A DNA stretch of 64,000 nt from Bacteroidales bacterium (lineage in GTDB: Bacteria > Bacteroidota > Bacteroidia > Bacteroidales > JAGOPY01): the NCBI GenBank assembly GCA_017991835.1, contig JAGOPY010000010.1, positions 94,080 through 158,079 of the forward strand. The letters run 5' to 3'. Below, piece by piece: positions 57,331 to 64,000 of the stretch (position 1 is the stretch's first letter; each line of letters starts with the position of its first letter). Both the position numbers and the translations under genes were made by a program. The notes below the pieces were generated by a model. That model did no database searches, was not told the DNA's origin, and saw only the letters and a list, made by a program, of their open reading frames with translations.

Positions 57331-58833
57331 ATGAAAGCGAATACCGAAATGAATCCGAATCCGCTGGTGCAGTATCTGAATAAACCGGCCGAGGAGTTTA
57401 CCCGTCAGGATATCATCAAGTATGTGGAAGACAATAATATAGAGATGATAAATTTCCGTTATGTCGGGTGGGATGGGAGATTGAAAACACTGAACTTTAT
57501 CATTAACGGCCGGGATCACCTTGAAACCATTTTGACAATGGGTGAGAGGGTCGATGGGTCGAGCCTTTTCTCTTTTATTGAAGCCGGATCGAGCGACTTG
57601 TATGTTATTCCCAAATACAGGACGGCATTTATTAACCCTTTCACGGAAATTCCAACTATCGATATTATATGTTCCTATTTTAACAAAGATGGCGAGCCTC
57701 TGGAAAGCAGCCCGGAGTATATCCTGAAGAAAGCCGACCGGGCCCTGAAGGAGAAAACAGGGTATGAACTGGAAGTGATGGGTGAGCTGGAATACTACAT
57801 CATCAGCCCGAAAGATGACCTCTTCCAGGCAGTCGACCAGCGAGGTTACCATGAATCCACACCTTTCACCAAGTGGGAACATCTTCGTTCCGAAGCCATG
57901 CAGGCCATTGCCCAGGCGGGCGGACAGATCAAGTACGGCCATTCGGAAGTCGGCAATTTTGAAGTTGGTGACCTGATGTATGAGCAGAACGAAATCGAAT
58001 TTCTTCCCTGCCCGCTCGAAAGCGCAGCAGAACAACTACTCATCGCAAAATGGATCCTCCGGTCGCTGGCTTACAAATATGGCGTCACGATCTCATTTGC
58101 GCCCAAGATCACCCTGGGAAAAGCGGGCAGCGGCCTACATATCCATACCCGGCTGATGAAGGACGGGAAAAATGTGATGATCGAAAATGGACGGCTGAGC
58201 GATACTGCCCGGAGAATGATCGCCGGGTTCCTGGACCTTGCCCCGTCGCTCACCTCGTTCGGGAACATCAATCCGACTTCGTATTTCCGCCTGGTGCCGC
58301 ACCAGGAGGCGCCGACCAACATTTGCTGGGGCGACCGGAACCGCTCGGTGCTGGTCAGGGTGCCGCTCGGATGGACCGGTAAGGCCAACATGGTGCAACT
58401 GGCGAATCCGCTGGAGGAGGCGCCGCATTCTACCCTCACCGAGAAGCAGACTGTGGAATACCGCGGCGCCGACGGCACGGCCGATATCTACCTGCTCATA
58501 GCAGGTCTGGCTGTGGCTGCCCTGCATGGCCTCGAAATGAAGGATTCGCTTAAGTATGCCGAACGGACGTATGTCGATGTCAATATCTTTAAAGATGAGC
58601 ACAAAGACCGGCTGAAGGGGCTGTCGCAGCTTCCGACCTCCTGCTGGGAATCCGCTCTGGCGCTCGAAAAACAAAAACCGCTGTACCTGAAATACGGTAT
58701 TTTCTCTGAAGGCATGATCGACTGGATCATCCGTTACCTCAAATCGTTCGACGATCAGCATCTGCGTCGCGACATAGGCCAGAACGAAGCAGAGATCATG
58801 AAGCTGGTGCATAAGTATTTCCACTGCGGGTAA
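57331..58833 (+). CDS. glnA: glutamine synthetase
   Basis: 500 residues from the ATG at 57331; an earlier in-frame ATG at 57286 lies inside the -7 box. SSLFSFIEAGSSDLYVIP, ELEYYIISP, GSGLHIHTRLM, WGDRNRSVLVRVP and VEYRGADGTADIYLL mark the ammonia and glutamate sites of the GS family. The length is closer to GSI than to the ~700-residue GSIII common in Bacteroides. It makes glutamine from glutamate and ammonium. The Tyr-adenylylation motif is not evident. It is functionally connected with amt at 27097. Confidence 0.92.
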   Translation: MKANTEMNPNPLVQYLNKPAEEFTRQDIIKYVEDNNIEMINFRYVGWDGRLKTLNFIINGRDHLETILTMGERVDGSSLFSFIEAGSSDLYVIPKYRTAFINPFTEIPTIDIICSYFNKDGEPLESSPEYILKKADRALKEKTGYELEVMGELEYYIISPKDDLFQAVDQRGYHESTPFTKWEHLRSEAMQAIAQAGGQIKYGHSEVGNFEVGDLMYEQNEIEFLPCPLESAAEQLLIAKWILRSLAYKYGVTISFAPKITLGKAGSGLHIHTRLMKDGKNVMIENGRLSDTARRMIAGFLDLAPSLTSFGNINPTSYFRLVPHQEAPTNICWGDRNRSVLVRVPLGWTGKANMVQLANPLEEAPHSTLTEKQTVEYRGADGTADIYLLIAGLAVAALHGLEMKDSLKYAERTYVDVNIFKDEHKDRLKGLSQLPTSCWESALALEKQKPLYLKYGIFSEGMIDWIIRYLKSFDDQHLRRDIGQNEAEIMKLVHKYFHCG

Positions 58834-58881
58834 TGGGGTCTGGTTATTTTCAGTTAAAAGAGGCTGTATCAACAGTAGTAA

Positions 58882-58985
58882 ACCACAAAGGAATACCAAG
58901 GATTTCACCAAGGCGCACAAAGATTATAAATTGATAATCTGATACTTTGTGCGCCTTTGTGATGTACTTTGTGCGCCTTTTTGGT
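58882..58985. repeat. ACCACAAAG-type imperfect inverted repeat, copy 3
   Basis: Starts ACCACAAAGGAATACC, contains GCGCACAAAG and ends GCGCCTTTTTGGT, with CTTTGTG words in the right arm. Centre TATAAATTGATAATC. It lies between glutamine synthetase and hsp20. The gap 58834-59175 (342 bp) holds this and the hsp20 promoter only. Confidence 0.8.
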
Positions 58986-59043
58986 TGAATAAAAGACATT
59001 AATACACCCTCTTTATTTTCAAACAGAACACAAAAATATCAGC

Positions 59044-59096
59044 CAGAATGGCATTCTGAATCATCGGAAGAGCGTCATTATGGCATATTTTTAGCA
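59044..59096 (+). promoter_or_regulatory. sigma-54-like promoter and palindrome before hsp20
   Basis: TGGCATATTTTTAGCA at 59081-59096 matches the sigma-54 pattern TGGCAC-N5-TTGCA with two mismatches, and the GG and GC are at the required distance. CAGAATGGCATTCTG at 59044-59058 is a perfect palindrome around one base and could be an activator site. The ATG is at 59176. Confidence 0.45.
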
Positions 59097-59175
59097 ATTT
59101 TCTCCCCCGGAACAATTCTTGACAAAACCCCATCTCATAAATCCATAAAGAATTAAACATTAAAAATTAAGCATT

Positions 59176-59601
59176 ATGAATTATATGAGAATATCCCACG
59201 ACCCCGTTATGCGGATGATTATGAAAGACTTCATGAACCAGGAGCGCGAAACCGAGCGCAAATGCCGCTGGACACCCGCAACTAACATCACCGAGAACAC
59301 CGATTCCTTCCGGATCGAAATGGCTGTTCCGGGTTATAACAAAGAAGATTTCCGGATCAACCTTGAAAAAGACGTTTTGACAATTTCAGGGGTGATTGAG
59401 AAAGAGGAGAACCAGGAGGCGAAACCGGAACCCAACTACAGGATGCGCGAATTTGCCCGCAGGAACTTCTGCCGGTCATTTACAGTGAATGAGACCATTG
59501 AAAAAGATTCCATCAAAGCCGAATACAACAATGGCATTCTGACGGTTGTCCTGCCCAGGAGAGAAGAGGTGAAAGTGTCGAAAGAGATCAGGGTCGAGTA
59601 A
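59176..59601 (+). CDS. hsp20: small heat-shock protein (Hsp20/alpha-crystallin family)
   Basis: 141 residues. The alpha-crystallin domain runs about 35-135: TPATNITENTDSFRIEMAVPGY, DVLTISG, RRNFCRSFTVNETIEKDSI, and NGILTVVLPRREE with the C-terminal I-x-V motif (KEIRVE). It holds unfolding proteins to prevent aggregation. Followed by a strong terminator. Confidence 0.93.
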   Translation: MNYMRISHDPVMRMIMKDFMNQERETERKCRWTPATNITENTDSFRIEMAVPGYNKEDFRINLEKDVLTISGVIEKEENQEAKPEPNYRMREFARRNFCRSFTVNETIEKDSIKAEYNNGILTVVLPRREEVKVSKEIRVE

Positions 59602-59639
59602 AAAACCTCACTCAATATATAGTTGTTTTCATAAATGAA

Positions 59640-59665
59640 AGAACCGGTTTATGACCGGTTTTTTT
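59640..59665 (+). terminator. rho-independent terminator of hsp20
   Basis: AACCGGT at 59642-59648 pairs with ACCGGTT at 59654-59660 around a 5-nt loop, followed by a T-run to 59665. Confidence 0.85.
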
Positions 59666-59672
59666 ATATAAT

Positions 59673-59765
59673 GAGATGGCATCTCATATTTCAAGAAAAA
59701 CTTGCTAATAACCTTATCTGCGTTGTAAAAGCAAACTATTGCAAGTGGATTTGAGATGCCATCTC
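59673..59765. repeat. paired-palindrome element, copy 2
   Basis: GAGATGGCATCTC at 59673-59685 and GAGATGCCATCTC at 59753-59765, starts exactly 80 bp apart as in copy 1 at 667-759. It lies between the hsp20 terminator and the flavodoxin stop codon. Confidence 0.75.
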
Positions 59766-59767
59766 AA

Positions 59768-60277
59768 TTAAACAAATTCCTTCTTCAGCATCTCCACCCA
59801 TTTCTCAAGCCGTTCGTTGGTTTTGGCCGACTGGTTCTCCTGATCGATGATCATGCCGACGAAATGGTTGTCGCGGAAAGCTTCCGATTCGTGAAATACA
59901 TACCCGTTTTTAGGCCAGAAACCAACGATATTTGCCCGGTCTTTGATCTTTTCATATAACATACCAACGCCGTCGGCAAAACTGTCGGGATAGGTATCCT
60001 GGTCTCCCAGGCCAAACAGGGCTATTTTCTTCCCTTTCAGGTCGGCTTTGGCAAGGATTTCTGCAAAATCTTCCATGTCGTCCTGCATCTCCCCGACACC
60101 CCAGGTAGGGGTTCCGAAAATCAGAAACGGATATTTTTCTATATCTGTTTCCGTGGCAATATCAACATTGATTAGGTCTGCCTGGTCTTCACCAATTATT
60201 CTTTGCAATTTTTCAGCAACCGCCTCTGTTTGCCCGGTGCTGGATCCGTAAAAGATCCCGATTCTTTTCTGTGTCAT
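59768..60277 (-). CDS. fldA: flavodoxin
   Basis: 169 residues. Phosphate-binding loop GSSTGQTEAVAEKL at the start, then FGTPTWGVGEMQDDMEDF (W near the FMN) and ALFGLGDQDTYPDSFADG. It is an electron carrier replacing ferredoxin under low iron. Length typical of long-chain flavodoxin. Monocistronic with its own -7 box. Confidence 0.95.
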   Translation of the reverse strand: MTQKRIGIFYGSSTGQTEAVAEKLQRIIGEDQADLINVDIATETDIEKYPFLIFGTPTWGVGEMQDDMEDFAEILAKADLKGKKIALFGLGDQDTYPDSFADGVGMLYEKIKDRANIVGFWPKNGYVFHESEAFRDNHFVGMIIDQENQSAKTNERLEKWVEMLKKEFV

Positions 60278-60300
60278 TTCTAAACAGTTGAAATCAGCGG

Positions 60301-60308
60301 CAAAAATA
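60301..60308 (-). promoter_or_regulatory. -7 box of the flavodoxin gene
   Basis: TATTTTTG on the minus strand, a full match to TAnnTTTG, 23 bp before the ATG at 60277. Confidence 0.55.
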
Positions 60309-60345
60309 CGATTTATTATTTTTATGTAGATCGAATATAAATAAT

Positions 60346-60408
60346 TTCCCTGTCAGTTATACAGGGAAGAACAACTACATTGAATACGCAAATACCGAAA
60401 AATCGGTA
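60346..60408 (-). terminator. two hairpins after the HicA-like gene
   Basis: TTCCCTGT (60346-60353) pairs with ACAGGGAA (60361-60368) and TACCGA (60393-60398) pairs with TCGGTA (60403-60408). They lie just after the HicA-like stop codon and before the flavodoxin promoter. No T-run follows; a terminator is only one possibility. Confidence 0.35.
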
Positions 60409-60418
60409 CAGGCTCTGT

Positions 60419-60601
60419 TTAGACTCGGTATAACACCGAATTGGTCGTTCCTTTGGGCATTTCATCGCTTAGTTTTCCAGCAATTCTTACCCTGCCGGGA
60501 ATTGAATCATGCCTGAACTGCCTGTGACTTCCCTTCTGTGAAACAAGATACCATCCCCTGCTCTCAATCAATTTAATGATCTCTTTCACTTTATTCCCCA
60601 C
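60419..60601 (-). CDS. orphan HicA-like toxin
   Basis: 60 residues from the GTG at 60601 (a TTG at 60625 would add eight atypical residues). KVKEIIKLIESRGWYLVSQK, GSHRQFRH and MPKGTTNSVL match HicA mRNA interferases with the catalytic His in GSHRQF. The usual HicB antitoxin is not present on either side: the following 140 bp hold only hairpins and a promoter. It is an orphan copy, perhaps inactive or paired in trans. Confidence 0.75.
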   Translation of the reverse strand: MGNKVKEIIKLIESRGWYLVSQKGSHRQFRHDSIPGRVRIAGKLSDEMPKGTTNSVLYRV

Positions 60602-60734
60602 CAATATTTTACAAGGGTAATACAAGTAATACCAATTTATGTGATTTATTTCATCATTTCATGTATACCAATTTTTTAATATCGCATGATTGTCTATCAA
60701 AAACCTATACCTTTACCAGGCTAATAAAACCTTT

Positions 60735-61028
60735 ATGCCCCCTGATCTTTCTGATGTTTTTGTCAATCATAACATCCCCCGCAACCGGTTCGAAGTTGAT
60801 CTCGATGATGACCACCAGGCTGTCCTGATCTATATGATCAAAGCCAGCTTGTTCGTTATGTTGCATACCGAAGTGCCTCCACAGTTTGAAGGCAGGGGAA
60901 TCGCAGGGAAAATGGCAAAAGAGGCGCTGCAATTTGCGGCCAGGGAAGGCCTCAAAGTAAGGTCCTATTGCACCTTTACCACCCGGTATATCGAACGCCA
61001 CCCTGAATACCATTACTTGTTGGGCTAA
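60735..61028 (+). CDS. GNAT-family N-acetyltransferase (YjdJ-like short form)
   Basis: 97 residues from the ATG at 60735. The short GNAT core is visible: FEGRGIAGKMAKEALQFA binds acetyl-CoA and YIERHPEYHYLL is the family's C-terminal motif. Substrate unknown. It stands alone between the HicA-like gene and the transglutaminase-like gene. Confidence 0.75.
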   Translation: MPPDLSDVFVNHNIPRNRFEVDLDDDHQAVLIYMIKASLFVMLHTEVPPQFEGRGIAGKMAKEALQFAAREGLKVRSYCTFTTRYIERHPEYHYLLG

Positions 61029-61143
61029 AGATCCAGGATTGTAATTTGTAATTTGTAAATCTTAGATTATAAAATGAACCCAACGTATACCATTAAAATT
61101 TCCTAATATTGTGGAAATGTACGTTTTCAAATAATCATCCGAT

Positions 61144-63123
61144 ATGCTTCGCAGAATTACCCTCTTTTTCCTTCTTGCAAATGGACTTCTGGCAGCCATT
61201 TCCCAGCCGGCCGGCGAACGCCTTGCATCCATCGACCCGGCAAACTATCCCGGCGCCAACCTGGTAGTCGTATTCGACAGCACGACGGCCGATGTGCAGG
61301 AATCCGGCCTTACGTATGTCAACATGCACCGGCTGTACAAAGTGATGACACCCGCCGGAGCACTGCAAATGAGCGTGGTGAAAATAGATTACGATCCGCT
61401 CTCCGCTGCCGTCGAAATCAAAAAGGTAGTGGTTTACAGAGGACGGAAGGACAATAGGACTGTTGGAAATGTCGAGGAAATTTCAAATCCTGTTTTGGAT
61501 TACCCGGCGCCGGCACGAGCCATTTACTGGGGCGCCAGGGAAAAGATGATCGAGGTCGGAAGGCTCGAACCGGGCGACGCCGTCGAAGTGTGGCTCTTCC
61601 GCAAAGGATTTACCTATGCATTGCTGGATGGGGAGCAGGAAGGCGATGAACGTTATATCCCGCCGATGAAGGGGCATTTCTACGATATCGTTCCGTTCTA
61701 TGGCGACGATCCTGTCATGGAAAAGGTCTACAGTGTGAATATCCCGGCTGATAAGGTGCTCCAGTATGAATTTTATAACGGCGACGTGCGCTCTTCCGCC
61801 ACCCGCAAAGGCGATACCATGACCTATACATTTGTAAAAAAGGATATTAAACCGCTGAAGCGCGAGCCGAACATGGTCGACTTTTCCGATGTCGCCCCCA
61901 AGCTGCTGCTGTCGACCAGCCCCGACTGGTACGCCAAATCACGCTGGTTCTACCAGGTGAACGAAGACTTCGGGAGCTTCGATTACACCCCCGAAATCAA
62001 AGACAAAGTGGACCTGATTCTGAGAGATGCGAAATCCGAAATGGACAGCATTTCCCTGCTGACCCACTGGGTAGCCGACGAAATACGCTATTCCGGCATC
62101 TCTATGGGCTGCGGTGAAGGCTATACCCTCCACAAAGGGGAGATGACCTTTGCCGACCGCTGCGGCGTCTGCAAGGATAAGGCCGGCATGCTCGTGACCA
62201 TGCTCCGGGCCTCCGGCTTCGAATCGTACGCCGCCATGACCATGGCCGGCTCCCGTATCGACTACATCCCGGCCGACCAGTTCAACCACAGCGTGACGGT
62301 CGTGAAAATGAAAGACGGGCAGTACAAGCTCCTCGATCCTACCTGGGTGCCGTTTATCCGTGAGCTATGGTCGAGCGCCGAGCAGCAGCAGAATTACCTC
62401 TATGGTCTGCCGGAAGGGGCCGACCTGGGCCTGACCCCCGTCTCTCCGCCGGAGGATCATTACCTCGATATTTCCGGCAAATCGACCCTTTCTGCCGACG
62501 GGACACTGGATGGCGAAATCATTCTCCGTGCCGAGGGGCAGTCGGATGGCGCGATCCGCAGGATGTTCACCGGCTATTACAAAGACCAATGGGACCACAA
62601 CATCGAGATGGAACTGAAGCGGGTCCATCCGGCTGCGGAAATGCTGTCGGTCGACTACGGCGATCCATATGAATACCTGTCCGGACCGATCCGTATCGTG
62701 ATCAGGTACCGGGTTCCGGGTTACGGGATTGTGAACGGGGATGAAATCATGCTTAAGTCGTTCATCGCTTCCGGTTTCTTTAAGCGGGCGATGAACCATC
62801 TCTACATCGATACACGGTCGGAGGCGAAAAGTTATCCTTTCCGCGACCGCTGTTCACGGCAGGTTCGCCTTATCGAGTCGATAGCTTTGCCGGCTAAATA
62901 CATTATGGCCGGCAGCCCTGCAACCGAAACATTTTCCGACGCAACTGCCTCTTATGAAGGGTCTTATGAGCTTAGCAAGGAAGGCACGACATTAACGATG
63001 AACCAGCTCTCCGGCTTTAATAAAAGGATCTATGACGCCGCCGAATGGCCTTCATTCCGCAGGGCCGCTCTTTCCCAGCAAAAATTTATCGACGAACCGG
63101 TGGTTCTGAGAAGAGGTCATTAG
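61144..63123 (+). CDS. DUF3857/transglutaminase-like secreted protein
   Basis: 659 residues with a signal peptide (ends AISQ). The N-terminal DUF3857 beta-sandwich (about 30-270) is followed by a transglutaminase-like domain with Cys343 (CGVCKDKAGML), His382 (NHSVTVV) and Asp398 (LLDPTW), then a C-terminal beta-rich DUF2569/3858-like part. This domain order is common in Bacteroidota; the role may be in polysaccharide or peptide processing, unproven. It is followed by a large repeat cluster. Confidence 0.88.
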   Translation: MLRRITLFFLLANGLLAAISQPAGERLASIDPANYPGANLVVVFDSTTADVQESGLTYVNMHRLYKVMTPAGALQMSVVKIDYDPLSAAVEIKKVVVYRGRKDNRTVGNVEEISNPVLDYPAPARAIYWGAREKMIEVGRLEPGDAVEVWLFRKGFTYALLDGEQEGDERYIPPMKGHFYDIVPFYGDDPVMEKVYSVNIPADKVLQYEFYNGDVRSSATRKGDTMTYTFVKKDIKPLKREPNMVDFSDVAPKLLLSTSPDWYAKSRWFYQVNEDFGSFDYTPEIKDKVDLILRDAKSEMDSISLLTHWVADEIRYSGISMGCGEGYTLHKGEMTFADRCGVCKDKAGMLVTMLRASGFESYAAMTMAGSRIDYIPADQFNHSVTVVKMKDGQYKLLDPTWVPFIRELWSSAEQQQNYLYGLPEGADLGLTPVSPPEDHYLDISGKSTLSADGTLDGEIILRAEGQSDGAIRRMFTGYYKDQWDHNIEMELKRVHPAAEMLSVDYGDPYEYLSGPIRIVIRYRVPGYGIVNGDEIMLKSFIASGFFKRAMNHLYIDTRSEAKSYPFRDRCSRQVRLIESIALPAKYIMAGSPATETFSDATASYEGSYELSKEGTTLTMNQLSGFNKRIYDAAEWPSFRRAALSQQKFIDEPVVLRRGH

Positions 63124-63144
63124 CTCGCTGCGCTCGTGTCGTTT

Positions 63145-63310
63145 GGTGGTCAGAAAGTGGTCAGAAGGTGGTCAGAAGGTGGTCATAAGGTGGTCATAAG
63201 GTGGTCAGAAAGTTGTCATAAAGTAGCTATAAGGTTGTCATAAGGTAGCCATAAAGTTGTCATAAAGTTGTCATAAAGTTGTCATAAAGAAGCCATAAGG
63301 TTGTCATCTT
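63145..63310. repeat. 11-bp tandem repeat GTGGTCATAAG
   Basis: About fifteen consecutive degenerate copies of GTGGTCAGAAG/GTTGTCATAAA with an 11-bp period follow a hairpin-like GCTCGCTGCGCTCG just after the transglutaminase-like stop. Variation is mostly in positions 3, 6 and 11. No ORF fits it. Confidence 0.85.
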
Positions 63311-63311
63311 C

Positions 63312-63495
63312 CAACTACTACTGACTGCTGACCGCTGACTGCCGACTGCCGACTGCTGACCGCTGACTGCTGACCGCTGACCGCTGACTGCCGACTGCCG
63401 ACTGCTGACCGCTGACCGCTGACTGCTGACCGCTGACCGCTGACTGCTGACTGCTGACTGCTGACTGCTGACCGCCGACCGCTGACCGCCGACCG
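63312..63495. repeat. CTGACTGC-type tandem repeat array
   Basis: About twenty-five tandem copies of a 7-bp word (CTGACTG/CTGACCG/CCGACTG). It can be read as Q-S-A-V-S on the other strand in several frames, but no start or function fits, so it is treated as repeat DNA. The same word occurs inside atpB at 33113-33168. Confidence 0.88.
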
Positions 63496-63603
63496 TTTCC
63501 CCACTTCCGCGTAGCGGATCCGCTATTGTAGATGAAATTGGATATTCGTGATAATTTCCCCGTAGGGGATAAGGTATTGCTAAAGGCATAGAGAGTAGTA
63601 GTA

Positions 63604-63662
63604 TGGAAAATGCAAAATGCCAAATGAAATGCAAAATGCAAAACGCAAAACGCAAAATGCGA
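63604..63662. repeat. AAATGCAAAATGC word repeat
   Basis: Seven degenerate copies of an 8-10-bp (A)AAATGC/AAACGC word. A short hairpin CCCCGTAGGGG is at about 63560. This is the third repeat type in the gap between the transglutaminase-like gene and the FG-GAP gene. Confidence 0.8.
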
Positions 63663-63738
63663 ACATCTTAGGGGTCCCTATTTTTCATATAAGTCTGAAT
63701 AAAATATGATTAACTTTAGCCATTCAAAGACTTTAACG

Positions 63739-64000
63739 ATGAAAAGAAGATTCCTAATATTTTTGATCATATCCCACATCATTTTGATTGCCAGCCCGGG
63801 TTGGTCACAGGAGTTTGAGATGCCTTCCTTTGTTCATGCCATCGATGCCTGCGATATGGATATGGATGGAAGTGTTGATATCATTGCTTCATGCGCGTAT
63901 GAAGACTCTATTGTTATTCTTTTTAATGATGGTTATGGAAACTTTGAACCCTATTATTATGGAAGGACGACCGGTTACCTACTATGTGGATGTATTGACG
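63739..64000 (+). CDS. secreted FG-GAP/VCBS repeat protein, 3' end outside window
   Basis: 87 codons are visible, open to the window edge. A signal peptide (ends GWSQ) is followed by HAIDACDMDMDGSVDIIASC and FNDGYGNFEPYYYG, a calcium-binding FG-GAP unit as in integrin-like beta-propellers. It is likely one more large secreted protein, probably with a T9SS sorting domain beyond the edge (inference). Confidence 0.75.
   Translation, partial: MKRRFLIFLIISHIILIASPGWSQEFEMPSFVHAIDACDMDMDGSVDIIASCAYEDSIVILFNDGYGNFEPYYYGRTTGYLLCGCID

Noticed and set aside
63145..63495. CRISPR array
   Set aside because: The units are 7 or 11 bp, contiguous and degenerate, without unique spacers, and there is no cas gene in the window.
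63304..63655. Protein-coding genes with QSAVS repeats (several overlapping frames)
   Set aside because: Several frames are open at once because the 7-bp word lacks stops; no start context, domain or conserved neighbour supports a gene.

Overview
The window looks like chromosomal DNA of an uncultured, free-living Bacteroidota, probably Bacteroidales/Marinilabiliales-like. This is inferred from several things seen in the sequence. Many secreted proteins end in a type A sorting domain of the type IX secretion system (T9SS). There is a Reg_prop/Y_Y_Y histidine kinase paired with a LytTR regulator. There are TANFOR, FISUMP and DUF4397 proteins, -7 boxes of the form TAnnTTTG upstream of genes, and almost no Shine-Dalgarno signal. 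No rRNA, tRNA, prophage or CRISPR array was seen.

Layout. 1-1.8 kb: a RAYT-type transposase cut by the window edge, a paired-palindrome repeat and a membrane-anchored metallo-hydrolase. 1.9-9 kb: YceI protein, hybrid-type sensor kinase, LytTR regulator, small envelope proteins (lipoprotein, OB-fold, second YceI) and an acyl-ACP thioesterase. 9-17 kb: secreted T9SS protein, small membrane protein, then an overlapping three-gene operon (outer-membrane barrel, TANFOR protein, zinc phospholipase C-like protein). 17.3-20.4 kb: three tandem paralogues with a shared fibre-like N-terminus, two of which carry a C-terminal FISUMP domain. 20.4-28.3 kb: M16 protease, NarL-type two-component pair, TorF-like porin and ammonium transporter. 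28.4-32.7 kb: giant Asp-box T9SS protein, nitroreductase, TPR lipoprotein. 33-38.2 kb: ATP synthase genes atpB-E-F-H-A-G, without the beta and epsilon genes. 38.2-46 kb: decayed ATPase gene, ferritin, two large T9SS proteins (one a subtilase with a right-handed beta-helix-like region). 46-52.3 kb: DUF3109 protein, uridine kinase, secreted proteins, RhaD-like aldolase, TadA, an nhaA interrupted by an in-frame amber codon, and a DUF1801 protein. 52.4-64 kb: five-repeat DUF4397 T9SS protein, TerC protein, glutamine synthetase, Hsp20, flavodoxin, orphan HicA-like ORF, GNAT, DUF3857/transglutaminase protein, a repeat cluster and the start of an FG-GAP protein.

How genes work together. The NarL-type pair, porin, Amt and (29 kb away) glutamine synthetase suggest nitrogen acquisition. 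AtpB-G form the membrane and stalk parts of ATP synthase. Many of the remaining genes are cell-envelope or secreted proteins that use T9SS.

The most unusual aspect is the intergenic DNA. Many gene junctions hold elements built from a short word reiterated with small changes, often arranged as two inverted arms. The same words also occur in frame inside genes: in the N-terminal region of atpB and in the linkers just before T9SS sorting domains. A second class consists of paired 13-bp palindromes with identical 80-bp spacing at two distant loci, one of them beside the RAYT gene. These, the TANFOR operon, the FISUMP array and the amber-interrupted nhaA are the main points to look at again.
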